Assembly (NCBI GenBank): GCA_946540435.1
Contig: CAMNII010000022.1
Span: forward strand, 1-37,863
Reading direction: 5' to 3'
Length of the DNA: 37,863 bases
Source of the DNA: an uncultured Prevotella sp.
Lineage (GTDB): Bacteria > Bacteroidota > Bacteroidia > Bacteroidales > Bacteroidaceae
This document shows positions 8,652 through 16,768 of the stretch, piece by piece. The position numbers and the translations under genes were made by a program. The notes beneath the pieces were generated by a model. That model saw only the letters and a list, made by a program, of their open reading frames with translations. It was not told the DNA's origin and did not search any database. How positions within the stretch are numbered: the first letter of the stretch is position 1; every line of letters starts with the position of its first letter.

Positions 8652-10973
8652 TTATTCGAACACGTCGTCGATGCCGTATAGACTGTCGATGTGCGTGGAA
8701 GTGGAGTCGTTCCCGCATGGTGAGAAGCCTTCAGGGATATTGAAAGAGGCTTCCGGACTGTATCCGAGAGTCTTGTCGGCATACACTTTGTTCATATAGG
8801 TTGCCCAGATGGGAAGTGCTGCCGCTGCGCCTTGTCCGCTGGCCATCGACTGGAAGTGGATGTCGCGGTCTTCGCCTCCCACCCAGCATCCGCTGACGAG
8901 TTGAGGGGTGAATCCCATGAACCATGCGTCACTGTTACGATTGGTTGTTCCTGTCTTTCCTCCGATTGGTCCTGGTACATTATATCGATTACGTACGCGT
9001 GAACCTGTTCCTCCGTCGATGACACCTTGCAGGAGTCCCACCATTTTGTAGGCGCTCTCCGAACTGATGACTTCGTTCATTCGCGGTTGGAATTCAGCGA
9101 GCAGGTTTCCCTCGTTGTCTTCGATGCGGGTGACGTAGAACGGTGCTGTACGTATGCCATTGTTGACAAAGGTGGTATAGGCACTTACCATCTCGCCGAC
9201 GGAGATGTCGCAAGGTCCGAGGCAGAGCGCCATAGAGGGGTGGATGTCCGGATTACGGATACCGTAGTCGTGGAGGAGTCCTACGAACTGCTGTGGCGAC
9301 AGTTGGTTCATGAGCCAAGCTGATATCCAGTTGTTTGACTGTGCCAGTCCCCATGCCAGGGTTACCATCTCCCCATATCGTGCTTTCCCGGAGTTCCGCG
9401 GTGTCCATGGCTTCCCTGCCACGATGTAGGTATGTTCCTCGTTTGGTGCGAGGTCGCAGGGTGTGAATCCGTTCTCCATGGCCAGTGAGTATAGGAATGG
9501 CTTGATGGTTGATCCGACCTGCCTTCGTCCGCTTGTAACCATGTCATACATAAAGTGAGAATAGTTGAGACCTCCTACATATGCACGCACGGCACCTGTC
9601 TGTGGCTCCATACTGACGAATCCCGCTCTGAGGAACGACTTGTAGTATCTGATGGAATCGAGTGGTGTCATCATGGTGTCTCGTTCGCCATGATAGGTGA
9701 AGATGGTCATGTCGGTTTTTGTCCTGAAGGCCCGCTGTATTTCTTCCTCTGTGGCACCCCCGTTTTTCATCACGCTATAGCGTTCGCTCTGTCTGATACT
9801 GCGGTTGAGGATATCATCAATCTGTTTGGCAGTGAGTTCACCTGAGAATGGCGCATTGGCCTTTTTACTGTTTTCCTTGTCGAAGATTGGCTGCAGTGTC
9901 TTTGCCACATGATTGTAGACACATTCCTCGGCATATTGCTGCATGCGAGAGTTGATCGTGGTGTAGACACGCAATCCGTCGGCATAGATATTGTAGTTTT
10001 GTCCGCTTCTCTTATGGTTTTTGTTACACCATCCGTAGAGGGGATCGCTGACCCACGCCAGGGAATCGTAGAAGAACTGGTTTCGATTCCATGCCGGATA
10101 GTCGCTACGTGTTGGCTTCTGTGCCGTCATATACTGGCGCAGGAACTCCCGGAAGTAGGTGGCGGTACCTTCCTTGTGGTCGGTTCTGTGGAAGTCGAGT
10201 TTGAGTGGTTCGGCACTGTATTGTGCAAGTTCGTCTTCGGTAAGGTGTCCCTCCTTGTACATCTGCTGGAGCACCACATTGCGCCGTCCGAGGCATCTGT
10301 CGGCATATCGTACGGGGTTGAAGTAGGATGGGTTTTTGCATAGTCCGATGAGAGTTGCCGCCTCGCTCACGCTGAGTTCCCGCGGCTCTTTGTTGAAGTA
10401 TGTCTTCGCTGCGGTCTTGATACCTACGGCATTATGCAGGAAGTCAAAGTAGTTCAGGTAGAGTGCGATGATTTCCTCTTTGGTGTAGTGCCTTTCGAGT
10501 TTCACGGCAATGACCCATTCTATGGGTTTCTGCAGCATTCGCTCCATGCTGTTGCGTGCATGGTTGGAGTAGAGTTGCTTAGCAAGTTGCTGGGTGATGG
10601 TGGAGCCGCCTCCTGCACTGGTTTGCTGGAAGATACCTCGTTTGATGATGGCACGCATCAGTGAGTAGAAGTCGATGCCCGAGTGTTTGTAGAAGCGTTT
10701 GTCTTCGGTGTCGACAAGTGCGCGTACCACATTGGGAGAGAGCTCTTCGTAGCCCACTCCTACTCTGTTTTCTTTGTTGAGGTTCCATGTTCCGAGCACT
10801 TTCCCGTCAACGGAGAATATTTGGGTGGCATATTTGTTGATCGGGTTTTGCAGGTTTTCTATATCGGGCATATAGCCTATCCATCCGTTCCAAATTGCCA
10901 CGAAAGCCATTGCAGCCGCGACGACGCCAACGGCCAGAAGCCCCCATAAAGAATGTATGATAAATCTCTTCAT
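8652..10973 (-). CDS. mrcA: Bifunctional penicillin-binding protein 1A
   Basis: Class A PBP of 773 residues that polymerises and cross-links peptidoglycan in the periplasm. After one membrane anchor (about residues 5-27) the GT51 domain shows catalytic Glu90 in DTEDKRFYKHSGIDF, GGGSTITQQLAKQLYSN and KEEIIALYLNYFDF. The transpeptidase domain has the active-site SxxK at Ser488-Lys491 (GSTIKPF), the SxN triad at Ser546 (QSNNW) and the KTG triad at 673-675 (GGKTGTTNRNSDAW). The open frame extends upstream to 11093, but that part overlaps a promoter-like element. The ATG at 10973, directly before the membrane anchor, is the likely start. It is probably co-transcribed with the two secreted proteins downstream. 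Confidence 0.95.
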   Translation of the reverse strand: MKRFIIHSLWGLLAVGVVAAAMAFVAIWNGWIGYMPDIENLQNPINKYATQIFSVDGKVLGTWNLNKENRVGVGYEELSPNVVRALVDTEDKRFYKHSGIDFYSLMRAIIKRGIFQQTSAGGGSTITQQLAKQLYSNHARNSMERMLQKPIEWVIAVKLERHYTKEEIIALYLNYFDFLHNAVGIKTAAKTYFNKEPRELSVSEAATLIGLCKNPSYFNPVRYADRCLGRRNVVLQQMYKEGHLTEDELAQYSAEPLKLDFHRTDHKEGTATYFREFLRQYMTAQKPTRSDYPAWNRNQFFYDSLAWVSDPLYGWCNKNHKRSGQNYNIYADGLRVYTTINSRMQQYAEECVYNHVAKTLQPIFDKENSKKANAPFSGELTAKQIDDILNRSIRQSERYSVMKNGGATEEEIQRAFRTKTDMTIFTYHGERDTMMTPLDSIRYYKSFLRAGFVSMEPQTGAVRAYVGGLNYSHFMYDMVTSGRRQVGSTIKPFLYSLAMENGFTPCDLAPNEEHTYIVAGKPWTPRNSGKARYGEMVTLAWGLAQSNNWISAWLMNQLSPQQFVGLLHDYGIRNPDIHPSMALCLGPCDISVGEMVSAYTTFVNNGIRTAPFYVTRIEDNEGNLLAEFQPRMNEVISSESAYKMVGLLQGVIDGGTGSRVRNRYNVPGPIGGKTGTTNRNSDAWFMGFTPQLVSGCWVGGEDRDIHFQSMASGQGAAAALPIWATYMNKVYADKTLGYSPEASFNIPEGFSPCGNDSTSTHIDSLYGIDDVFE

Positions 10974-10999
10974 CGCTGTGTCTTTTGTAAATTTTGATG

Positions 11000-11007
11000 C
11001 AAAAATA
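11000..11007 (-). promoter_or_regulatory. Putative -7 element for PBP1A operon
   Basis: On the minus strand the sequence is TATTTTTG, matching TAnnTTTG, 26 bases upstream of the PBP1A start. No TTTG -33 box was seen at 19-21 bases. It lies inside the upstream extension of the PBP1A frame, which argues for the start at 10973. Confidence 0.5.
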
Positions 11008-11092
11008 CACAATTCTTTCGAAATATCGTTCGTCTTTTCAAAAATAATCACTAACTTAGCAGTCGATTTCAAAACAATCATCAAAATCAGCA

Positions 11093-12040
11093 ATGGACAA
11101 GCATCATTTTGTGACTATCGCCAACCTCTCAAAAGAGAAAATCATGTATCTCATCGAGATGGCCCAGGAATTTGAGAAGCACCCCAACCGTGAACTTCTG
11201 AAAGGACGCGTCGTGGCCACCCTTTTCTATGAGCCCTCCACGCGCACCCGACTGAGTTTCGAAACAGCAGCCAACCGGCTGGGTGCACGAGTCATCGGCT
11301 TTTCTGACGCCAAGGCTTCGAGTGTGTCGAAGGGTGAGACGCTGAAAGACACCATCCTGATGGTGTCCAACTATGCCGACATCATTGCCATGCGCCATTA
11401 CATCGAGGGCGCCGCGCAGTATGCGTCAGAGGTTGCGCCCGTTCCCATCATCAACGCCGGCGATGGTGCCCACATGCACCCTTCCCAGTGTCTGCTCGAC
11501 CTCTATAGCATCTACAAGACGCAAGGTACGTTGGAGAACTTGAACATCTATCTCGTCGGCGACTTGAAATATGGGCGTACCGTCCACTCGCTCATCATGG
11601 CCATGCGACATTTCAACCCGACATTCCATTTCATTGCTCCCAAGGAACTGGCCATGCCGAAAGAATACAAGATCTATTGCGACGAACATGGCATACGTTA
11701 TCAGGAACACACAGCCTTCAATGAGAAAGTCATTCAGGATGCCGACATCATCTATATGACCCGTGTGCAGAAGGAGCGTTTCTCCGACCTGATGGAATAC
11801 GAGCGGGTGAAAAATGTATATATCCTGCGGCGTGACATGCTGCGGTTGGCGAAAGAAAACATGAAGATTCTCCATCCCCTACCCCGCGTCAACGAGATTG
11901 CCTACGACGTAGACGACGACCCGCATGCCTACTACATCCAGCAGGCACACAACGGACTCTTTGCCCGCGAAGCCATCTTCTGCTATTGCCTCGGCATCAC
12001 GCTCGACGACATCAAGAAAGACAAGACCATCATCAAATAG
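11093..12040 (+). CDS. pyrB: Aspartate carbamoyltransferase, catalytic subunit
   Basis: Catalyses carbamoyl phosphate plus aspartate to N-carbamoylaspartate, the committed step of pyrimidine synthesis. The 315 residues show the carbamoyl-phosphate loop [13 protein letters not shown] (STRTR at 49-53), the [12 protein letters not shown] segment of the aspartate domain and the C-terminal HPLPRVNEI signature, so the protein looks complete and active. The regulatory subunit gene pyrI follows 10 bases downstream, so the product should assemble into the allosteric dodecameric enzyme known from E. coli. It is transcribed divergently from the PBP1A gene; TAACTTAG at 11052-11059 is a poor -7 candidate. 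Confidence 0.96.
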   Translation: MDKHHFVTIANLSKEKIMYLIEMAQEFEKHPNRELLKGRVVATLFYEPSTRTRLSFETAANRLGARVIGFSDAKASSVSKGETLKDTILMVSNYADIIAMRHYIEGAAQYASEVAPVPIINAGDGAHMHPSQCLLDLYSIYKTQGTLENLNIYLVGDLKYGRTVHSLIMAMRHFNPTFHFIAPKELAMPKEYKIYCDEHGIRYQEHTAFNEKVIQDADIIYMTRVQKERFSDLMEYERVKNVYILRRDMLRLAKENMKILHPLPRVNEIAYDVDDDPHAYYIQQAHNGLFAREAIFCYCLGITLDDIKKDKTIIK

Positions 12041-12050
12041 TTCCCACGCC

Positions 12051-12506
12051 ATGAACAAAAAAGAACGACTCGTTGCTGCCATTGAGAACGGCACCGTCAT
12101 CGACCATATCCCTGCCGACAAGACCTACCAGGTGGCCAATCTGCTGGGACTCTTCAGCATCGCCTCACCGGTCACCATCGGCATCAACTATCCATCACTG
12201 AAAGTAGGCAACAAGGGCATCATCAAAATATCCGACAAATTCTTCACCGACGATGAGATCTCGCGCCTCTCCGTGGTAGCCCCGAAAGTAATCCTCAACA
12301 TTATCCGTGACTATGAGGTAGTAGAGAAGAAGACGGTGGAGACGCCTGACGAGCTGCGCGGCATCGTACGTTGCAACAACCCTGTCTGTGTCACCAACAA
12401 CGAACCCGTGCCAACCATCTTCCACATAGTCGACAAGGAACGCGGCATCTGCAAATGCCACTACTGCGACAAAGAGCAGGATATCAGTAACGTCGAGATT
12501 GTCTGA
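12051..12506 (+). CDS. pyrI: Aspartate carbamoyltransferase, regulatory subunit
   Basis: Non-catalytic subunit of 151 residues that binds nucleotides and transmits feedback control to PyrB. The N-terminal allosteric domain starts [14 protein letters not shown]. The C-terminal zinc domain carries Cys108 and Cys113 (CNNPVC), then Cys136 and Cys139 (CHYC), equivalent to the four zinc ligands of the E. coli protein; Cys134 is an extra cysteine. The frame is open further upstream inside pyrB, but the ATG at 12051, 10 bases after the pyrB stop, matches the family start. Its last 23 bases overlap the 3' end of the convergent sialidase gene. Confidence 0.95.
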   Translation: MNKKERLVAAIENGTVIDHIPADKTYQVANLLGLFSIASPVTIGINYPSLKVGNKGIIKISDKFFTDDEISRLSVVAPKVILNIIRDYEVVEKKTVETPDELRGIVRCNNPVCVTNNEPVPTIFHIVDKERGICKCHYCDKEQDISNVEIV

Positions 12507-13761
12507 ACACGTAACGCCCGCCTGTCAGCTCTTCTACCGATAGATTACGGAACATCAAGGTGAAGCCGCCTCCCGTCACTGGGCAATGTGTCTCCTCCTC
12601 GTAAAAGAACCCGATATGGCCATTGGAGAGGAGCGTCATCGTGCTGTAGGCCGACGGCATCAACGACACCTGGAACGGTCCTTCCCAATCCTTTGCGATG
12701 ACTTCGGGCGATGCATAGTCTTCTGCTTCGTCAAGGGTCTTGTAATAGATGCCCACATTGGCACGTCCGGGACCAAGCGGCACACTCTGCAAGAGCAGAG
12801 ACGACTTCTTACCTGTTTCCGCATCGCGCACAGGCAACAGCATCACCTCACCATTACAGGCATTCTCCCTGGCAACGATACCATTGTTGTCAGGATTACT
12901 GAATGCAGGACTTTCCCAATGCCCGCAGGCCTTTTTGCGATTGGTGAAACGGAAGATATTGAAACGGCGGCCTGCCCATGTCCTGCTGCTGAGGAGCAGG
13001 CTTCCATCTGGTAATTCCTCACATTTTGCCTCGTCACCGCCAGGGATGGGTGAGGCATCGGTTCCTCCGAGGAACGACCATGACTGTCCGAAATCGTCAC
13101 TATAGATAACCCAGTTTGCTGTCTCTTTGTCGTTGATGGATGATCCCGCGCAATACAGCCGATAGTATTTCCCTATTTTCACGAAACGGCTCTGGAGAAT
13201 GCGGCCGCTGGCAACAAACCACCCTCTGATGGGTCCGTAGCCGCTGCGGTCAAAAACCTTATAGATAGTTTCTTCTTCTATATATTGCGGTGCCGACCAG
13301 GAATGTCCGCCGTCATCGCTATAGAAACGTGCCATCGCCTGATGATGCGTGCGTGAGCCCCGTGGGAAGAGCGGTGCTCCTGCACAGCTGATGACCATGA
13401 CTCGGTCTGACGTCCTGTCGGCAACGATGCAGGGATCGCCATAGCCAACCTTCTGGTGGCCTGGAGTCATATCGCCGTCGCCCTCCATGACATCAGGTTT
13501 GATGACGGGTTCCCATGTGGCACCATTATCGGTTGATCGGCGCAGATGCAGGTCTATGCGTCCATCTCCAATATCGCTGCGGCAGTGGCGATAGTCGGCT
13601 ATCGTCAGCAGACTGCCGTCACGCAGGGTGGCAATAGCCGGTATACGATATGGGATATCCTCAACGGTGAGTGTGGTAAACACTTCCTGCCCCCAAGCAC
13701 GAGGTATCATCATGAGGGCCATAAAGGTCAGTAGCAGTGCCTTAACAGATTTATTCTTCAT
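12484..13761 (-). CDS. nanH: Secreted sialidase (GH33-type)
   Basis: Exo-alpha-sialidase of 425 residues that releases terminal sialic acid from host glycans. The signal peptide ([18 protein letters not shown]) is cut near residue 24. The conserved RIP motif is at 39-41 (YRIPAIA). Three Asp boxes are visible: RSTDNGATW (75-83), YSDDGGHSW (near 147) and YSDDFGQSW (near 220). The [14 protein letters not shown] segment (247-260) holds the likely nucleophile-supporting Glu and a triad Arg. There is no extra carbohydrate-binding domain and no lipobox Cys. The open frame extends upstream, but the ATG at 13761 directly precedes the signal peptide and lies downstream of a good promoter. No nan operon partners are nearby. 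Confidence 0.92.
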   Translation of the reverse strand: MKNKSVKALLLTFMALMMIPRAWGQEVFTTLTVEDIPYRIPAIATLRDGSLLTIADYRHCRSDIGDGRIDLHLRRSTDNGATWEPVIKPDVMEGDGDMTPGHQKVGYGDPCIVADRTSDRVMVISCAGAPLFPRGSRTHHQAMARFYSDDGGHSWSAPQYIEEETIYKVFDRSGYGPIRGWFVASGRILQSRFVKIGKYYRLYCAGSSINDKETANWVIYSDDFGQSWSFLGGTDASPIPGGDEAKCEELPDGSLLLSSRTWAGRRFNIFRFTNRKKACGHWESPAFSNPDNNGIVARENACNGEVMLLPVRDAETGKKSSLLLQSVPLGPGRANVGIYYKTLDEAEDYASPEVIAKDWEGPFQVSLMPSAYSTMTLLSNGHIGFFYEEETHCPVTGGGFTLMFRNLSVEELTGGRYVFRQSRRY

Positions 13762-13783
13762 GTCTTTCCGTGTATTTATTGGG

Positions 13784-13815
13784 CAAAGATACAATATATA
13801 AGTTAAAGAAACAAA
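13784..13815 (-). promoter_or_regulatory. Sialidase promoter with -33 and -7 boxes
   Basis: On the minus strand TATCTTTG (13784-13791) fits TAnnTTTG, and TTTG (13812-13815) lies 20 bases upstream of it, the spacing expected for a Bacteroidota housekeeping promoter. The -7 box ends 22 bases before the ATG. Confidence 0.7.
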
Positions 13816-13844
13816 AGTTTCAGTGTTTTTTCTGCAGTTTTTTG

Positions 13845-13852
13845 TAATTTTG
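13845..13852 (+). promoter_or_regulatory. Putative -7 element of the CobW-type gene
   Basis: TAATTTTG matches TAnnTTTG, 66 bases before the ATG at 13919. The upstream DNA is T-rich without a clean TTTG box. The region is shared with the divergent sialidase promoter. Confidence 0.5.
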
Positions 13853-13918
13853 CAAGTGATATAAAGTATATCACGATAAATAACGTAGAAACATTCATAC
13901 AATAAACCATTCAAAAGC

Positions 13919-15211
13919 ATGATGAACAAAACGGAAGTTCCCGTACTGCTGCTCACGGGCTATCTCGGCAGCGGAAAGACTACTCTACTGAACAGAATAC
14001 TGACCAATCGGCGTGGCATCAAGTTTGCTGTCATCGTCAACGATATCGGAGAAGTGAATATCGACGCTGACCTCATCCAGCAGGGAGGCATCGTCGGAAA
14101 GAAAGACGACAGTCTTGTGGCACTGCAGAACGGCTGCATCTGCTGCACCCTGAAGATGGACCTGGTCGAGCAACTGCGCGATATCATCGCCATGAAGCGT
14201 TTCGACTACATCGTCATCGAGGCCAGCGGCATCTGCGAGCCCGCTCCCATTGCTCAGACCATCTGCTCCATTCCGGCCATGGCTCCTGAGGTGACCAAGG
14301 ATGGCGTGCCCCGCCTGGACTGCATCGTCACCGTCGTCGATGCGTTGCGCATGAGCGACGAATTCGAAGGTGGGCTGCAGCTGACCCGTCCCAATATCGA
14401 GGAAGACGACATCGAGAATCTTGTCATCCAACAGATTGAATTCTGCAACATCATCCTACTAAACAAGGCTAGCGAGGTGACACCAGACGAACTCGGACGT
14501 GTGCGTCAGATTGTCCGCACCCTGCAGCCCAAAGCCGAAATCATTGAGTGCGACTACGGAAACGTAGACCTCGACAAGATTATCAATACCCATCTCTTCG
14601 ATTTCGACAGCGTGGCCACTTCGGCAGCATGGATACAGGAAATAGAGAGCCACGAAGAAGAAGAAGAAGAGCACGGACACCATCACGACGACGATGACGA
14701 CGAGCATCACGAACACCATCACGACGATGATGACGACGATGACGACGATGACGACGAACATCACGGACACCATCACGACGATGATGACGACGAGCATCAT
14801 GAGCACCACCACCATCACCATCATCACGATGAAGGTGAAGCTGAGGAATACGGCATCGGAACCTACGTCTACTACCGTCGGCGTCCGTTCGACCTGTCGC
14901 TATTCGACGAGTTCGTGGCCCGCAAATGGCCTAAGAGCGTTATCCGTGCCAAGGGTATCTGCTATTTTGAGGACGAACGCGACACCTGCTACGTATTCGA
15001 GCAGGCAGGCAAACAGGTTAACATCCGCAATGCAGGGCAATGGTACGCCACCATGCCGAAAGGTCAGCTGGAGCAGTTCATGGCTCAGAATCCCGACCTT
15101 CAGCGCGATTGGGATGCAGAATACGGCGATCGCATGCAGAAGCTCGTCTTTATCGGCCAGCATCTTGACAAGGAAGCGATAGCAGCTGCCCTCGACCAGT
15201 GTCTGGCATAA
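13919..15211 (+). CDS. CobW/COG0523-family GTPase with long His/Asp tract
   Basis: G3E-family P-loop GTPase of 430 residues, a probable metal chaperone. Walker A is GYLGSGKTT (14-22). The metal-binding CxCC motif is Cys73-Ile-Cys75-Cys76, the Walker B region reads YIVIEASGICEP, and the base-specificity region is LLNKASEV. A CobW C-terminal domain occupies about 310-430. Between the two domains lies a tract of about 65 residues (near 243-308) made almost only of His, Asp and Glu, including 25 His, arranged as imperfect repeats EHHGHHHDDDDD / EHHEHHHDDDDD. Family members deliver or store Zn, Co or Ni; zinc is my best guess, but the metal is not shown by sequence. ATGs at 13919 and 13922 are both possible starts. 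glyA follows 33 bases downstream. Confidence 0.92.
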   Translation: MMNKTEVPVLLLTGYLGSGKTTLLNRILTNRRGIKFAVIVNDIGEVNIDADLIQQGGIVGKKDDSLVALQNGCICCTLKMDLVEQLRDIIAMKRFDYIVIEASGICEPAPIAQTICSIPAMAPEVTKDGVPRLDCIVTVVDALRMSDEFEGGLQLTRPNIEEDDIENLVIQQIEFCNIILLNKASEVTPDELGRVRQIVRTLQPKAEIIECDYGNVDLDKIINTHLFDFDSVATSAAWIQEIESHEEEEEEHGHHHDDDDDEHHEHHHDDDDDDDDDDDEHHGHHHDDDDDEHHEHHHHHHHHDEGEAEEYGIGTYVYYRRRPFDLSLFDEFVARKWPKSVIRAKGICYFEDERDTCYVFEQAGKQVNIRNAGQWYATMPKGQLEQFMAQNPDLQRDWDAEYGDRMQKLVFIGQHLDKEAIAAALDQCLA

Positions 15212-15244
15212 GAAAGAGAACAACATCAAAATATTATACAGACT

Positions 15245-16525
15245 ATGAAAAGAGACAACCAGATTTTCGAACTCATCGAGCGTGAGCACCAACGCCAGCT
15301 GAAAGGCATGGAGCTCATCGCCAGTGAAAACTTTGTGAGCGACGAGGTCATGCAGGCCATGGGGTCCTATCTCACCAACAAGTATGCCGAGGGCTATCCT
15401 GGCAAGCGCTACTATGGCGGCTGCCAAGTCGTCGACGAGGTGGAGACGCTGGCCATTGAACGTGTATGCAAGCTCTTCGGAGCCGAGTATGCCAACGTGC
15501 AGCCCCACTCAGGAGCACAGGCCAATGCTGCCGTGCTGTCGGCAGTTCTCAAGCCCGGCGATGTCTTCATGGGAATGAATCTCGACCACGGCGGCCACCT
15601 CTCCCACGGCTCCCCTGTCAACAGCAGCGGTATCCTCTATCGTCCCGTAGGCTACAACCTGAACAAAGAGACTGGGCGTGTTGACTACGACGAGATGGAG
15701 CGCCTTGCCCACGAGCACAAACCCAAGCTCATCATCGGAGGAGGATCTGCCTACAGTCGCGAGTGGGACTACAAACGCATGCGTGAGATAGCCGACTCCG
15801 TAGGTGCGTTACTGATGATTGACATGGCTCATCCTGCCGGACTCATCGCAGCCGGACTGCTCGACAACCCAGTAAAATACGCACACATTGTCACATCAAC
15901 CACGCATAAGACCCTGCGCGGACCACGTGGAGGAATCATCCTGCTCGGCAAGGATTTCGAAAACCCATGGGGACTGACCACCAAGAAGGGCGACCTCAAA
16001 CCCATGAGCATGCTTCTCAATTCGGCCGTATTCCCTGGCCAGCAGGGCGGTCCCCTCGAGCATGTCATTGCCGCTAAGGCTGTAGGCTTCGGCGAGAACC
16101 TGCAACCCGAGTGGAAAGACTATGCCCTGCAGGTGAAGAAGAACGCTGCCCGACTGGCACAAGAGCTTATCGGCCGCGGCTTCACCATCGTCAGCGGCGG
16201 CACCGACAACCACTCCATGCTTGTCGACCTGCGCTCGAAATATCCTGAGCTGACGGGCAAGGTGGCAGAGAACGCCCTCGTGGCCGCCGACATCACCGTG
16301 AACAAGAACATGGTACCCTTCGACAGCCGTTCTGCCTTCCAGACTTCCGGCATACGTCTCGGCACTGCCGCAATGACGACCCGCGGCGCCAAGGAAGATA
16401 TGATGGTGCTCATTGCCGAACTCATCGAGGAAGTGCTCAACGCTCCCGAAGACGAGAAGGTCATTGCTGCCGTCCGTCAGAAGGTCAACGATACGATGAA
16501 GGACTATCCCCTCTTCGCCTATTAA
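15245..16525 (+). CDS. glyA: Serine hydroxymethyltransferase
   Basis: PLP enzyme of 426 residues that interconverts serine and glycine while charging tetrahydrofolate with a one-carbon unit. The N terminus has the [13 protein letters not shown] signature. The substrate loop [10 protein letters not shown] is present, and the PLP Schiff-base Lys222 sits in [13 protein letters not shown]. Length is normal for bacterial GlyA. It lies 33 bases after the CobW-type gene and 60 bases before a small membrane protein, so it is likely part of a run of co-directional genes. Confidence 0.97.
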   Translation: MKRDNQIFELIEREHQRQLKGMELIASENFVSDEVMQAMGSYLTNKYAEGYPGKRYYGGCQVVDEVETLAIERVCKLFGAEYANVQPHSGAQANAAVLSAVLKPGDVFMGMNLDHGGHLSHGSPVNSSGILYRPVGYNLNKETGRVDYDEMERLAHEHKPKLIIGGGSAYSREWDYKRMREIADSVGALLMIDMAHPAGLIAAGLLDNPVKYAHIVTSTTHKTLRGPRGGIILLGKDFENPWGLTTKKGDLKPMSMLLNSAVFPGQQGGPLEHVIAAKAVGFGENLQPEWKDYALQVKKNAARLAQELIGRGFTIVSGGTDNHSMLVDLRSKYPELTGKVAENALVAADITVNKNMVPFDSRSAFQTSGIRLGTAAMTTRGAKEDMMVLIAELIEEVLNAPEDEKVIAAVRQKVNDTMKDYPLFAY

Positions 16526-16585
16526 GCGAAGCAGGGATTACCACCTACATGTCCATAAAGGCAATCTGAAGAAAAAACAGCGACC

Positions 16586-16768
16586 ATGCTCCCGCAATAT
16601 CTCATCGTAGCGATTGTCCTTGTGCTTGCCATCGCCTATGCCATACGACGCATACGCAAGGCCGTCAGCCACAAGGACAATCCCTGCGACGGATGTGCAG
16701 GATGCGCCATCAGGGACATCCGCCGGCAGGCCGAATGTAAAGATTATCGCAACTATCGAAAACACTGA
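16586..16768 (+). CDS. Small Cys-rich single-pass membrane protein
   Basis: Protein of 60 residues with one N-terminal membrane helix (about 5-22, LIVAIVLVLAIAYAIRRI) followed by a basic patch and a CxxCxxC motif (CDGCAGC) and a later Cys. This layout resembles the short FeoB-associated Cys-rich membrane proteins, but no feo genes are in the window, so I call it only similar. The cysteines could bind iron or another metal. The reading frame overlaps the possible N-terminal extension of the following YgiQ gene in another frame. Confidence 0.7.
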   Translation: MLPQYLIVAIVLVLAIAYAIRRIRKAVSHKDNPCDGCAGCAIRDIRRQAECKDYRNYRKH

